Assembly: GCA_031213475.1 (NCBI GenBank)
Contig: JARUPZ010000019.1
Coordinates: 3,684,770-3,748,769, forward strand
Direction of reading: 5' to 3'
From: Nereocystis luetkeana
Taxonomy: Eukaryota > Sar > Phaeophyceae > Laminariales > Laminariaceae
Length of the DNA stretch: 64,000 nucleotides
Part shown: piece after piece, positions 14,175-29,100 of the stretch
Numbering within the stretch: position 1 is the stretch's first letter
Layout of the letters: each line of letters starts with the position of its first letter
Made by a program: the position numbers and the translations under genes
The notes under the pieces: model-generated
Seen by the model: only the letters and a program-made list of their open reading frames with translations
What the model was told of the DNA's origin: nothing
The model's database searches: none

Positions 14175-17100
14175 CTCCGCCGCGACCGAGGCGTTGGCAG
14201 GCGCCCCCGTCGTCCACTTCGTCGCTGAAGACGCTGAAGGAGGGTCTGGCCGCGAGACGCGCGGCGGACCGGGCCCAGCGACTTGCGTGGGCGTCCTTCG
14301 CGGCCGGCGGTGCGAGCGGCGGCGGCGCGGATGGGGACGCGCAAGCGCTGGTACAACAAACGCAAGCGCAAACAGCCAAGTTTAAGTCGCCGCTTCGGCG
14401 GAGTGTGGCAGACAACATGCTGGCAGAACGGGGCGGCGCGCGAGGCGCAGGCGAGGAGACAGGAGGGGGTGCAGGAGGAGGGGGAGGGAGGGGAGGGGGG
14501 TTAAGCTCGAGTGGGCAGGACAGCACAAGCGATGACGATGCGGTTGTTTCGTTCCGGCCTCAGGTGAGGACGCCACGTGGGTCGGCGCAAAGAAAACGGG
14601 CTTCGTTTCACCCGCTTATGTATGTACCACTCTGAACGGAAATATAAGGAAACGTTTATACAATTAATTTGAAAACCCAACGGTCCTTGCTTTCCCACCC
14701 AGAGTGATTTGTATTGCAGTCGTGGTTGGAATGGATCACGGTGAGTATGAACGGTGCCGTGCCCTCCTTTTACCTCTTCACCGCTTCGAAATATTTTCGG
14801 ACTATGGTTCGAAGCAGTGTCCCCGAAATGGGGGTATTGTAGGGGGTTTAGCATGCTACAGAGTTGGACCGTTTTTGCGGTAGTATAAAAAGGGTGGAAA
14901 TAAAGTTTCGTGGAGGTTTTCCGGACTAACGAACAATGCAAGTTGGACCATAGCCGCCGGCGATTGATTTTGGGTTGGATACCATAGGTTCGTTCATCGC
15001 TGCTTGTGATGAGTGGTTCACGCAGTGTGTCAGCAGATCCGTTTTTTTCTCTTCTCGTTCTATCCACGAGAACCTCGGAAATTTCCCACCCGACTACACG
15101 TTTGTTTGTTCTTTTTCATGCGTTGAGGATCACGTGTTGCGCTCTTGCCTCGATTTTTGCGGCTCCTTGCTGCACATTTAACAGCCCTTGCGTTTTGTGT
15201 CCCCATGGCAAATTGTGCCGCCGTTTTTCTCTATTCGGCAGGCAACGCGCGGGGACGGGGCCGGCTCTCGTTCTCCCGCTCCGGCTTCCGAACCAGGCGC
15301 TGAAAGCGCACCGCGATTCCCGACGGAGGTGAGACGTACAAGTAGGGACATCGCGACATGCCTAAACTCTTTACACTACCGAAGAAAGAAAAGTGTCCCT
15401 CACGAATTCCAACTAAGACGCCCCCCCCCCAAAAAAAAAAAAAATGGTGCTTTTGTATCATGTCGGGTGCTTTTGTATCATGTTCATAACCCTTTTAGAA
15501 CTACAGTCCCGATGTGGGGACAAATCACTTAAATTATAAGTAGTTTGCCCCCAAAACGGGACTGCGGTACTATAAGGGTTAAGGGATTAGTCTATAGCAC
15601 TGTTGGATAGTCCATTTCCCTGTTGAGACGTGAGAGGGAAAAGTTGCTGCACAGTCGCATAATCATCGATTCCCGCTTGATGATCTACTGTAGGTCTTTC
15701 AGGCCAGATATATTCCTGATCTGTACAATGTATATGATCTAAAAGATATGTATGATCTGTAGGATCTGAAAGATCTGTATGATCTGAAATATCTGTATGC
15801 TCTGAAATATCTGTATGATCTTAAAGATCTGTATGATCTGTAGGGTTTGAAAGATCTCTATGATCTGTATGATCTAGCTCATGTTTCTGGGTGGCAGTCG
15901 TGTAATCTGCATGACCCACGTACAGTAATATTCGTTTTACTCCGTTCACCACCGTGTTTGCTTATGTATAGGCGTCTGGTCCAGGATGCGGTCGCTTTTC
16001 ATGCGCGCGGTTTTTTTTTTGCCAGAATACAGAACCCGTACAACTCTTTGCCGCTCTCCCCTCCCCTCCCCCCCCGATCCGAGCAGATATTCGAGTCTCT
16101 GGAGAATGTTACCAGCGACCCACGGCTGTCCTACTGCGGCCAAGCGATTGACCCTAGTCACACGGACTCCCAGGTGGGGGCGTGTTACGTGCTGCTGAGG
16201 TAGTCAGTAGCACTCACGAGGTTTTGCTAAAGAGACAAGTACCAGGTGTATATCTACCAGGTATGCAGTAGTTGTTGTTGCACCCCCCCCGCCTCCCCCC
16301 CCCCGAGCCGCGTCTGTTTTCATTTTGCTGCCGAATGCGCAGGGACGCGCAATTGGTTGATGGACCTACACACCCCACGCGCGTAACTCCCCCAATGTTG
16401 CAAGGAGGAAGAGGAGGAATTGCCGGGGCAATGGGGGGAGGGGGGGGGGGGGGATGTACTCGATAGGAGAGAGATGTACTCGATCTCATGCATGGCCGTA
16501 GTCGTATGAGGGGGGGGGGCGGGGGCGCAGCTTAGCGCGAGCGGGGCGACGAGAACCCACTCTCCGGTGGTCTACGAGGTCTGCGGGTAGCTACCAATCG
16601 ACCGGTCCGTTGGACAAAGGGTAAAACCGAGAGCGTGCTTGCACCCTAACCCCACCCAACCATACCCTACCCTACGCCCGGTGCTTGCCTGGCCTCGTGC
16701 TGCGCGAAATCCCGCACTTCGTTTTTTGGGTCGTTTTTTTTCAAACCTAGGTTCGCTCGAAGCTGAGCAGGGACACACAGGGTTACCTGATCACCCCGAG
16801 GGCCGACGGGGGGTCTATTGGGCTGTGGCTGCGCGGATGCTCCGCTTTGAGGATCGCGGCTGTTCGCGTGCAGGTGAGGTCAGCGGTAGGCTAGGCGTTG
16901 CACGGGGCGTTAGGAGAGAATATTTCGTTACGTGCGCAAAGTCATCGTGTCCGAGGCGTCGACAAAGACACCGGTGCGCGGGGGGAGAACGTTTTGTAAC
17001 AGCCAATGCACGGCTTCTGTGAAAACACTGGCGAGATTTTAAGGGTGGCATTGGAGTTGGGTTCTTGGTTCGGCCTGGCAAAGAAGCGGATTTGGACATA

Positions 17101-20100
17101 CGCATGTCCAAGTTATTACGCGTTTTTTTTTGTCTCGCCTCGCGTTTGCGTGGGAGTTGCGGAAGGAAAATCGCGTTGTTTGTGTTTTTTTCTTCGCGGA
17201 TGTTTGTCGTGGGCACGTTTTTTTTCGTTGGGCGATATTTTACCGGGCCGCGCGCTCTGCAGGCGTTTGACGGAGCGGCAGAAAGTGCTCGAGCGCGAGC
17301 GCTTCCGTGACGAGCGTCCCGTGGAGCGTGGGAGCTCTCGCGCTCTGGTGTTGCTGGTGGTGGCGTTGATGATGCTGATGATGCTGCTGATGGTGGTGTA
17401 TGTGGTGTTGTTGGTTGTGTCGGTGTTGGTGCCGATGCTGGTGTTTGTGGTGCTTGCCGTTGGTGGTATAGTTTTGGATATCGTTTTGAAAGTTTCGTTA
17501 TTGTCGATTTATCGAAGGTTCTATATATCTACTATCGGTCCTGTTTTTCCCTCTCATCCCCTTGTGTCCCCGTGTTCTTTATCCAGGTGCTGAAGGAAAC
17601 ATTCGATGTATCAGATATGGAAATCATCTCGATGAGTTTTTTTGTGCATATTTTATTGTTATACCTGGTAGTATGTATTTCGGTTCTCTTTGCGTCGTCC
17701 AACACTAGTTGATGGTGGGGGTCACGGTGCTTGTGTTGGCGCTAGTCTTTTCCCGCCCATGTGGTTGTCGAAAATGGGGCTGTTTTTGCTTTTTCGATGT
17801 TCTCTCGCCAGCTGCCGTGGGAGGTCTTTTCATGATTTCCTTCTCCTTTTACCGTCTCGCGGGCGCTGCACAGCTGGGCCAAGCGTCCGTCGACCACATC
17901 CCGCGGGAATTGCGCATCATGGGGCGCACGATCCTGACTCAAAAAGGGAAGACGAAATGGTACGATCTGCCTCTGACAGAACAGGAGATCGAGCACGGCG
18001 GCACTGTCGGTGAGCCCCCCCGACGAGTTTTGTATTTAGTAGGCGTGTTTTTGTGGGGGGCGGGGAGCGCCCCGGCATGAGGGTTTCGTGTGGTGGCGTT
18101 TTACCGGTGTACAATTTGCTAAAAAAATGGTAAGTATCGGGTATAGCATGTACCAGGTAACATACACCTGGTACCAGGTATCGTACCAAAGAAGATACGT
18201 ATAGCATACTTACAACCCCCCGCAACAATCACATATTCCTGGTACCCTGGTAACATATAATACGGCGCTCGTCCGTACAGGTCCCGTCGTCGTGAGCGTT
18301 TCGTCCTGCCACGACGGAAGCAACCACCCGCTCATCGACGTCCTCGAGGTTTACGCTCGACCGCACCACCCAAAGACGAGTCTGGCGCCGTCAGGGTCGT
18401 CGTCTCACCTCTCCGGCGGTGCGGCCGTGGCGGACACGCCGTCATCGTCGGCTCTCGGAGCGAACACGGTGGAAGCGCTCAGTGCCTGCTCCCGGCTTCT
18501 CAGTCACGCCCTGGGCTTGGCGTCAGCTGCTGCGTCGCCGATCGCGGAGGCTACGGTGGGCAGCGACGGGCCGCGGGAGCCTAGGGCGGCAGTAGTGGGC
18601 GACGGCCTGCTTCGCCAGCTCGGAGACTCGGCGCTCTCGGTCCTTCGCAAGACATGCCTTGCCTCGGACAAGGCGCGGTGGCGCGCCCTCCGCGCGTCGT
18701 CGCGGTCCCTCCTGGCGGCCGCTCAGCCCGACGCTGCGCGCCGCGTCGAGGCAGTTCATAGCGCGTACACGGCGGAGGTGACGCTCGCACTCGTTGGAGG
18801 GGGTGTCGGCGGCGGCACCTCCGGTGACGGTGCGGGCGGTCAAGGCGGCGGCAGGTTCACGGAAGCTCCCGCGTCGCCTGAACTGCTGGCGCGCGTGGCG
18901 CAGCTCTGCGTTCGGGTCTGCATGAGGCGCCCGCAGCTCCTGCGGGAGGGGCTTGCCCTGGCGCTGGCAGATGGTGGCGGCGGCGATGGTGATCAGGGGA
19001 AGCTTTCAAGCCGCTTCGTGTTCCCGACTTTGGTGCGGCGGTTTTGGGAGTCGTGCGTCTGGCGGAGAGACGACCGGAGCTGCACGCAAATGGTGCTTCG
19101 TTGCGTCCTACACCTGGCGGTGCATGAGCTGCGAGCGGCGGGAGCCGCGACCGCGGCGGCGGCGGTGGCGGTGACGGAGGGGCCTGTAGAAACGCAGGCG
19201 GCCAGCCTCAGCGGGGGCCTTCACAGCACGGAAACTGACATTCTCCGTGCAGGACTAGGGGAGCTCATGCCGTTGCTGCGGTCGAACGTGGCGCGCGTCT
19301 CTCAGGCGTCGTCAACTTACCTGACGACCCTGCTTCTCGGAGCGATGCCGGCGACGACTGGTTCGCCGGAGTCGTCCCAAGCTTCGCAGGGCGTCGGGGC
19401 TCATGGAGCCGGGGCCGGCGGCGCTTGCGGAGCAAGCGGCAAGCCCGAGCCCAACGATGGATCGCCTGGGACCGACGCGAACGCGGCGAGTGCCGGAGCA
19501 TCGCAAGGCGGGGCTCCGGGTTCTTACGCCGCGTCTGCTGAGAGCATGTCGGAGGCGGAGGGCAGGATAGAGACGGAGGCAACGTCGGACCCGGGGAGCG
19601 ACTCCGACGGTGACGTTGAAGGAGAAACCAACAGTTGTAAGGACGGCGATGGCGGCAGTGGTGGTGGCGGGCAGGAGGTGGAAAGCTCGGGGCGCAGAGT
19701 CGACCCCGCAACGACGGTGCAGCTGACGCGGGGGGGGCTGAAAAGAGCCGCGCAGCTCAGAAGCTTGCTCGGGGCGGGAGAGCGAGGGGGTGGAGTCAAT
19801 GGAGGGGATGGCGCGGCTGCAGCTGCGCGCGGGGGTAATCCCGCCGCGGCAGAAGAACGGGCGTCTGCGGACAAGAAATCCGACCCGATTGCCGCGCCCA
19901 TTGCCTTCGGCGACCTTCTGTCGAGCTCAAGGAAGAGGGCGAGAATGTCTCCGTCCAGCGACGGAGTATTTGGGCGTGGGTCCGCCCCCAGGGGCGGCGG
20001 CGGCGGTGCCGCTACAGGCGACGAACAAGCCGCTGGCCACGGATCTAGAGCGGACGCAGACGCGGCCGCGAGAGCGGCGGACCAAACGTCGCGCTCGACT

Positions 20101-23100
20101 ACCGCGGAGCCCCCTTCTGCAAGTGGAAGGAGGCTCGAGGCAGCAGAGGTGGTGGCGACGACGGCTGCTGCTGCTCCGGCGGCGGCGGAAGTGGCAGCGC
20201 CCGCTGCACATGCAACGAGCGTCGCTGCTGCTGCTGGTGCGACGGCGGTGGCGGCAAACGATGCGCCTGGTGCGAACGCGACGAATTCGAGCAAGGTGTG
20301 TTACCGCTGTGACGGATGCGACGACTTCCCGCTTCAGCACGTCCGGCACCACTGCCTGGTTTGCGCGGACTTCGATCTGTGCCCGCAGTGCTACGAGGTG
20401 TGCCACGGCCCCAATAGCCAATTTCAGGGCGGAAACGTGATGACGCTGGGCGGGCACAGCACTGCGCATGGGATGGAGACTGTACAGGTGAGGCCGGTTT
20501 AGTGATGGCCGTTTGTGCTGCTGCTGCACGTGAAGCGAAAGACGATATAGATGGTGCTGACACGGAGATGTTACTGGATACCAAAGGTACACTTTTTTTG
20601 TGCCCCGGACGTTATTTCTTATCTTTCGTTTTTTGTGGGACCACCAAAAACCGGTTATTTTCTTTAATAATAGTTTTTTTTCTATATTTTTGTGTTGGGT
20701 GGCATTTTTGGTGAGGCGCTTGGGGGTCACCGTGGGGCGGGCTAGGGGCCCCGATGTCGCCGTTGCTAGCGTGGACTATTTTGTGATAACGCTATATTCC
20801 GTTTGATCCAGCGGTGACAATATGTTTTTTTTCCCCCCGTTTTGAATCCACACATTCCTTTTGAATCGTTTGCGTATTGTCTGTGAATAACGCACACAGT
20901 TTGTATCATGTCGTCTTATGGACGCCGAACAAAACGACGATCTCGATCGCCTCTCCGTCTCACCGCTCAATTTTTCAAGCACCAGGTACATCCATCTTCA
21001 GGTGGTATAATACTTCAGTAGGCACCGTATACGAGGTATGCATGTATATGTATGGTACGGCGTTTACGACTCGTACTACTTTTGTCCATTCTACAACAGG
21101 TTAACGCCGCGCAACCGCCGAGCCAGCCGGGCACATCCCCGGAGCAGGGGGCGCCAACCTCAGCTGGAAACCCCGACCCCACCGGCGCCGTCGGCGCGGG
21201 TGACTCGATATACGTGAGAGCGGCGAAAGGCGGCAGCGAGAAGATCGCCGGCGGAGAGCACGAGGCGACAGACCCTTCAGAGGATCGCGAGGGGAAGGGG
21301 CGCAACGCCGTTAACGAGCTGGGGGAGGAGGATGAGGAAGACGAGGAAGAAGAGGAGGACGAAGAGGAGGAGGAGGAGGAGGAGGAAGAAGAGGAAGAGG
21401 AGGAGGAGGAGGCAGAGGGAGAGGGAGAGGGGGATGAGGAGGAGGAAGAGGAGGAGGAGGACGAAGAGGAGGAAGAGGAAGCAGGAGGAGGAGGAGGGGA
21501 GGAGCAGGCGGGAGAGGGCGCGGAAGCTGACGAGCAGGAGGCCGGGCACGACTTGGTAGTGGTAGACGGAATCGGCGGCCTTGGGCAGGTGGAGACCCGG
21601 CCTCGTTTGGGAGACAAACAGGGAGGAAGGGCGGCGTCGCAGGAGGATGCCGGCTTGACGGCGGGAGGGGAAGACGCTACGGCGGAACGGCAGGACCGCG
21701 AGGACGACGAGGAGGAAGAGGAGGAGGAAGAAGAGGAGGCTGCCGCTGCGGAGTTGACCGAGGCCCAGCGGAGGATGCGCTCCGCCAAAGCCTTGGCCGA
21801 GGCTGTGGCCATGCACGAGCTATCTTCTAAGCTTTTCCCCCTCCTGGTGGAGCGGCTCCCAGAAGTTCTCGGGCGGGATACCACGGGAGATACTTCAGGT
21901 GACATATGTAACAGGCGGTCGACGATTTTTGGTGCCCTCGGGGCGGCAGGGACGGGGGGGGGTGGGCGGGCACGCGTGTGCAAGCGTTCAACTGTTTTTT
22001 GTTTTCGACTGCGCCCACGTTTTGAATTACTAAACCGCTTGAATTCAGAGTTGTTGTTCTATCAGTAGTGTGATGATAAACTGCCAGGTGCATGATTTCG
22101 GAGTTGGATTGCTTTTTGCGACACCTTTACTACTCGGAGCAGTTATCCCAGAGTGTTTTTTTCCCAAGCAAGTGTGTCCCGGACTGTTGTGAAGGGCCTG
22201 AGGGCTTACCCCTTTAGCTCTGCACTCCCGTTGTGGGCACTAAGCTCTTGGAAATACGGTAGACTCAGAGTTAGGTTTCGGTACATTGCACTACTAAAAA
22301 ATTGTTAAGGCGTATTGTGAATACACATTTGTAAAACAAAAGAAACAAAAAACGGCTGTGAGATCGAGGATTTCGTCGAAACCCCATCTTTGCACGCTGT
22401 GTGTGACACTTGGATCGCGCGTACTACGGGTTTTGTATGCCCTCATGCAGGAAATACAGTCCGTATATGAGGAACTCAGAATACGTATACACCAGGTATG
22501 TCGGTGACATTTTTTGGGCCTGTCGAATTACGTTCGTGTGCGCTTCGTGTAGTTTCGCCGCTGCAGGAAGCCTTGCCTTGCTGCCCCCCCCCCCCTCCCC
22601 CCCCCCCCCCCCCCCTCCTTCACTACGCGCTTGGTGCAAGCACTGCCTGCCTGGCCGGTGAAAACCCTTCGTGCCCCGCCCCGGCATTGTGGGGACGCGA
22701 GGGTCTATGGCCGTACGACTACGGCCGCCCATGGTATTGTTACACCCCTCCCCCGCCCCCCGCGCACTCGAGGGATCGATTCAAGGGGTTGACCGTCACC
22801 TTCTCTGCTTCACGTGATGTTCCTCGTGACGTTCTACGTTGCGTTTCACGTGGTCTTCCCTCGAAGCCCACCAACGCGTCCAGTCTGTGCTTTCTCTCCC
22901 TCGGTGACCGATTCCGCCCCTAGCCTCTCTGCCGCAGACCGAACATGGCTTAAATGTTTGGGTTAACGTCCCTGTCGTGCGCTGCCAAATTGTGCAAAAG
23001 ATCGCGACCGCCAGCCCCGCCCCGAGATAAAATGGTTGATGCAGACCTCATCGGTGATGTGTCTGACTCCCACCCCCCCCATTCCTTTCTACGCATGTCC

Positions 23101-26100
23101 GCTCTGTCGCTTGCCTTGTTACCGCACACCACCAGTGTCAGGGAGCGCGGGCAGACCGGGAGTGACAGCAGCAGTGGCCGTGCGAGTTAGCGCCGCCGTC
23201 TCATACCTACGCCTCCTCGCCGCCCTCGTCGTCCGCGCCCCTAACCCGGGCGAGGCCTTCGTTCGGGCGCGCCTCCTCCTCGTAGCCCTTGTCAAGATCG
23301 TGGCGGTCGAGGCATGCGTCATCACGGGCAGTGGCGGGAGACCCGCGGCGTCGACATCGTCGTCATTGTCGCTGAAGTTGACTCTGTCGCCCGACGGTGG
23401 CAGCGTTGACGAGGCAGCAGCAGCAGCAGCGCGCACGGTCGGCGTTGGCGCTGGAGTGGAGGCGCGCTCGGCGGCTTCCGATACGGTTGTCCTCTGCATG
23501 CAGACGCTCAAGTTTATCCTAGACTGGGCGGAGCAGCCGGCGGTCGGCGGTGGCGGCGGCGGCGGGGGGAGCAGTGGAAACGGTGGTAGGGCCGTTCTCC
23601 GCCCGGTGGGGTCAACTCCTACCGCCACCGCAGCGGCTTCCGCTTCGGCCACCGCAGGTGCGCCCGCCGCTGCGAGGGGAGCGGGGGCGGGAGTGGGAAC
23701 GGGGCTGGGGCCGGCAGCAACACGGTCGGCAGGCGGTGCCGCGGGCTGGCCTGAAGCGGGGGGAGAAAGTTGCGGGCAGGCCCCGACGTGTCTCCACGGC
23801 CTTCGGACGCGACCAAGCAACGGGGGCGAGGGCGGGGGCGCGGACGGTGGCTCGGCGGGGCTGCGCTTCGTCTGTCCCCTGGTGGACACGGCGCGGCGCT
23901 GCGAGTTTGTGCAAAATGTGCAGCTGGTAAGACATCGGCCCACGCGAAGATAGAAGAGATGTTTTGTTTCCGACACAGACGCTGTACAGTAATTTTCCGG
24001 CGTGCGCCGCACCGGCTACGTTCGAGGGCCACAGGGCTGGTACAAGGGGGTCGCCACGATTGTGTTGTCGGCTTACTCGCGCTTCGTTCTCGTTTTGTTT
24101 GCTGCAAGGAAAAGGCGTCCGTCGCTTTTTTGCGGACGTATCTCACGGGTCGGCACGCTCACCGCTCGTGGTTTGTGGGAGCATAGGTCTGCCTCGATGA
24201 TAATCTCCAGGCGTTTGATGTCGCACATAGCTGCCTGGCTGCCTGCATGCATGTGCATATGTTTTACCTCACACTCACCCTGTACGTACCCCCCTCTTAC
24301 GCCGGTGCCAATGTCAGGCGGATGCGCCTGGGGCTCAGATGAGCGACGAGCCGCCTTCTGCCGCCGGCGGCTCCGTTGGCGGTTCCGCCGGAAACGGGAG
24401 ACCAGGAAGCTCTTCGCGCTCGAAGCGACCGAGCAGGCAGAGCGCCGCACCGAAAGCTTTCGGCGCCAAGCGAGCGGCCGCGGCCGCCATGCCAGGGGAG
24501 GCCGCCACGCGAAGAGCAATCGGTCGAGCATGCCAGGAGGTGCTGGCGGATGCCTTCTCGTCCGTGTCGCTCTTGGTCTCGAGGAGTGGTGACTCGCCTA
24601 CTTCCCCTCGGACTGCCGTGGGGGCGGGCGCGGGTACCGGAGACACTGAAATCGAAGTCGACGCCATGCATGTCGACGAGGGAGCCCACGGGCGGTCGCT
24701 ATGTGTCGATTCTGCGGCGCAGTTTGGTTCCGACGATTGCCGCAGCGTGCAGGCTGCCCTGTGCAGTCTCCTCCAGGTTGCGCTCGTTGTGGCGGGCTCG
24801 CCGACAGCAGCCGCTGCCGCCTCGGCGGCGGGGAGGGGGGCGTGCGCTGCGGCGGCGGCCGCGGCAGCGGCAGCAGCCGCTTCTGCCGCCGCAACGTCCC
24901 CGAAGCCGACGAAGACGACGGCGTCCTCGGAGTCCGCGCGCGCTAGCGGTGGCAGGGCTTCCGCAGCCGCCCCGACCTCGTCAGCGGCCCCGCCGATGCT
25001 GCTTGTCGCTCGGCAGTGGCGGGTGGAGGACGGGGAAGACCCGGACGAGGAAGAGGTGAGCGTGCCTGGTAGGGGGGCGGCCGCCGCAGAACGGAGCAAC
25101 AGCGGAGACCCGGACTCGGCAGCGGCGGCAGTGATTGCCGCGGCTGCGGGCGTCGGTGGTGCGGCGCCATCGGGGCTTCCTGTGGGCTCGGGTGGGGTCA
25201 CCGTAGCCTCTGGAGTTGGTGCGGCCGCCGCGGCCGCCCCGGCAGACCCGTCGTCTCCCGAATTGCTTGGGGCTATCATGGCGCAGCTCCTGGACGTCCG
25301 CGAGTGTAGGAGGGACAATGGGGGAGCGTCCCGTCCCGTTCCCCCGCGTGGTGCTGCGAAGGAGAAGGACGGAGCAAGAACTTCCGGCGCGCAGGGCAAA
25401 AAGGGTCTGTCGAAGGCGTCGCGAGCCGCGGCCGGCGACGGCGGGGATGGGGGCACCAGAAAGCGGTCTCGCGGTGCCGCCGCTGTCGCTGCCGCCACTG
25501 CCTCCACCTCCTCCGCCGCCTCCACCGCCGCTAACGCTGCCGCTGCCGTGAACGCTTCGGCGGCGATGTCCTCGGGCTCTTCGAAGGCTGCTGGGGAGAC
25601 GATGAAGGCGGTGTTTCGGACCCCGTCGGAGGGGCTGACGAGGCTCAATGTGATTTTGCGGACGCCTGCGCTGGCAGTCCTTGCGTCTGTGCTGCAGCTG
25701 GCGACGGTAAGAGCGTGTGCGCACGCTGGTGTATACGACCATTATTTTCGGTGCAGCGTGTTTTTTTTTCCCCTTCCAGCTCTCGCTTGCAAGAGGCCTG
25801 TGGGGGAAGTGATTCGATATACTTAATCGTACTCGCACTGTAAATAGTTTGCTGACTCCCAAGACAGACGCTCGATACAAGCAAGCGACGCCGTGACTGT
25901 CGATGAAAAATTCAACAGACGCACCGGTTGGCTCAGAGGGTAGGGTTGTCAAGTACTGGTATAGTCGGCCAGGAGGGTAACCTGTTGTATGCTCTGAGAT
26001 ACTTCTGCTTGCCTCTGCCATCGATCCTGGCCTGGATTATTGCCGCCCCTCTTTCCCCCTTGCGTGATCATCAACCCTTATGCACATTCCTCGTGCCTCG

Positions 26101-29100
26101 AACAGGCGCTAGCGAGAATGAACAAGAGGTCTCAGAAGATGGGCGGGGGCGGTGGAGGGGCGCCGAAGGCGCCCGCGGTCGCCGCCGCTGCCCGGCCACA
26201 AGGCGTACAGCAGAAGCAGGAGCAGGAGCGGCAGGAGCAGGAGCGGCAGGAGCAGGAGCGACAGCAAGAGCAGCAGCAGCAGCAAGGGCTGACGGCTTGG
26301 AAGGCGTTGCTGTGTACCCTCATCGCCGACCGAGAGCTGAAGCCTTTGCGGTATGACGCGAAGAGGCTGCTCCGCCGCCTTTGCGTCACCCAGGTGCGTT
26401 TCCCTCAGTGGTGTCGCGCCCTGTTTGGGTTGAGAGAGGGGATGAGGGAGTTAGACGCTCCTTTTGGTTGCGCCTGCCTCTGCTCCTGTGTTGTCGTCGG
26501 CGTTCTTCATATTTTTTGTTCTTGTTTTTTTCTAGTCTCCCAGACGTTTTGCGTGTCGTTGTTTACGTTCTCATGAGGGTGCTGAGACGTTCTCGGTGCC
26601 CGCGAGAAACGTTTCCCGCCGGCATGGCTCGACGCGTGTTTAAAGCTGCTAGGTCGTGGGGGGCCTGGTCAACAAGTAGCACAAAGTAGGAGTCGTCACC
26701 ACGTTTTCGTTTCGTCCTCTCGGCCAGCCCGGCGTTCCGTGTCCCATTTGTCATTATTCCGCGTTAGCGTGGAGGCAGAGAGAGGTAGTTGGAGGCAGAG
26801 AGAGGGGGGGTAAGAGACAGAAGAACGGCGTGGCGTATGCCCTTCCCGCATCACTCGCGTTTTTGCAGCCGGTGGCACCTGACGTCTCCTGTCTGACCCC
26901 TTCCCGCTAGTGTGGGCGCCCCCCTCTCCTCCCCTAGCCAACCGAAGACCCAACGCAACCCGTCCCATCCCAACCCTTTCCATCCCCACCCAACTCAACG
27001 CGACCTTCAACCCGTTACCTCCTTTTATGTTCGAAGGCGGCGTATCACAGCGTACGAGACAGCTATCAGTTCACCGCGGAGTTGCGCAAGGTGCTGTACT
27101 CGTTGCCCCCGCGGGCAGCAGAGTCCGCCTGCGAGGCTCTACGAAACCCACCGGCGTTGTCCGGTGGCTCGTCGACGGGGTTGGCGCGAAGGCCGTGGAG
27201 CGATGCCCCCCCGTGCACCGGGCAGGGTCAGGGTGTTTCTGCTGCTGCGGTGGCTGCTGCGGTCGGGGGAAGGGGGGAGGAAGAAGAGCTTCCGTACACG
27301 ACGCAGGTGGGTCGTTTCACCCTTTTCCAGCTCTCAAAATGCCATTTTAATAGGCGATTATCCTATCCTAGGCTAATGATCCTATCAATAGGCTACTGTC
27401 CTAGGCTATTTTCCTACTGTTGGGCTATTTATCTTATTAATAGGCTATTGTCCTATGAGACTAAGGGCCTAGCTGTATACCTTCCCATTTCACGGAAATG
27501 CAGTGGTATCGTTTAGGACTCTTTTGAGTGCTTTGGCCCGAAACCAAAGTTGTTGAGTTGGCTTCGACCATTTGGGGAGGTTTGGTGAGGGCCTATTGTG
27601 CGGCGCGCTATGTACGAAGCAGCTGAGACACTCGCTGGGACTGTATTTTTCGGCGCTGATTATATTTTGTTGTGATAAACCAGGTGTGTAGTCCTCCGGT
27701 GGGTTTGAATTTGCTGTCAGTTTTCGGCAAGGCGACATGCGCCCAACAGCAAAACGAGTTACTCGGTTTAACCAAACTTCACCCATCATGCCGCCTTCCG
27801 ACCCTGCTGTTCGTTCTAAAGGCAGTGTTCATGTTCGTCAAGAAAAAACGTCGCAAAAGAAGCGCTGGTTTTGTCGCGAAAAAAAAACGAATCTCACTCA
27901 ACTATCATGAGGGCGACCGCTCCAAATTTTGTGGCATACCCAACCCTAACCCTCCCGCTGCCGCAAGAACCGCACGTTGCCCCAGGCGCCATCATCTTCG
28001 TTGTTTTTTTGTTTTGCGTCCATCCCGTTCCTGTACTCGGGGCACTCGGGCGGACGGTAGCCTTTTGTTGTTGTTGCTGTTATTGGTCTTCTTGTTGTTC
28101 TTGTTTCCTAGTCTCTCGTCTTTTTCATAATGTTCTTTCTGCTTTTCCTCGTTTTTTTCTTTTTCCCTGTACTCTCAAACATAACAAACAGGTCGCGCTG
28201 CACCGATCGCTCACCAGTCTCTTGCACGTGGCCGAGGTGCGACCGGTCAACTGGCGCAAGTACTGCGCATCTCCCAGACTGCCTCGACTTGAGGAGGGGG
28301 CCGCAGATTCTCCCGGGTCATCCCCGCCCGCCGCCGCCGGTGGCGCGAACGCTTGTGCCGGCGCAGCCGCGACCCCGGCCGGATCAGCAGCCGGAGCAGG
28401 CACCGGAGAACAAAGTGGTACCGCGCACAGCGCCAAGGACGGTGGTGACGCGGCTGCTGCCGCCGCCAGTGCCGCCGGCGCCGCTGCCGCCGTGGCCCCT
28501 GGAAGTAACGCCCTTCTCGAGCAATGCGGCGCCATGCCCCCGGTGTGCCTCCTGTTCGCGCTGTGCGAGAAGGGGTGCAGGGGGGACGGGCGGTCGGGGA
28601 TCGCGGGGGGCGCGAGCGAGCTCGAGCCGTTGATGTGGCAGCTTCTGGAGCTCACGCTGCGGCAGGATAATTCGGCGGCGGCAGTCCCTCCGCCGCCGCT
28701 CGGGCCACCGCGGGAGCGCGGTCCTGGTGGCAGTGGCAGCGGCGCAAGAACGGGACAGCCCGGCGCAGGCGCCTTCAGCCCTGCCCCCGATGTCGTCGGA
28801 AAGGGACAGGACGCGGCGGTGGGGGGAGGGGCGGGGGCGGTGCCCGCCAGCGGGGAAGAAGGAGGAGAGGATAAGCGCGCGCGGTCCCCTGCGGAGTTGC
28901 TGATCGCGCAGGGTCTGGTCGGCCCCGACGCGCTGGTAAAGATGGCACAGAACTTGCTGTCGCCGGTGGCCGGTGCGAACGCTCTGAAACGCACGGCGCG
29001 TGTTTTGCACCACCTGTGGGCGGCGAGTTCGCCAGGTTCACGGTCAGAGGTGTGTGTGCGTGTGTGTCGGGGGGGGGGGGGGGGGGCGTTTTTGTGTTTA

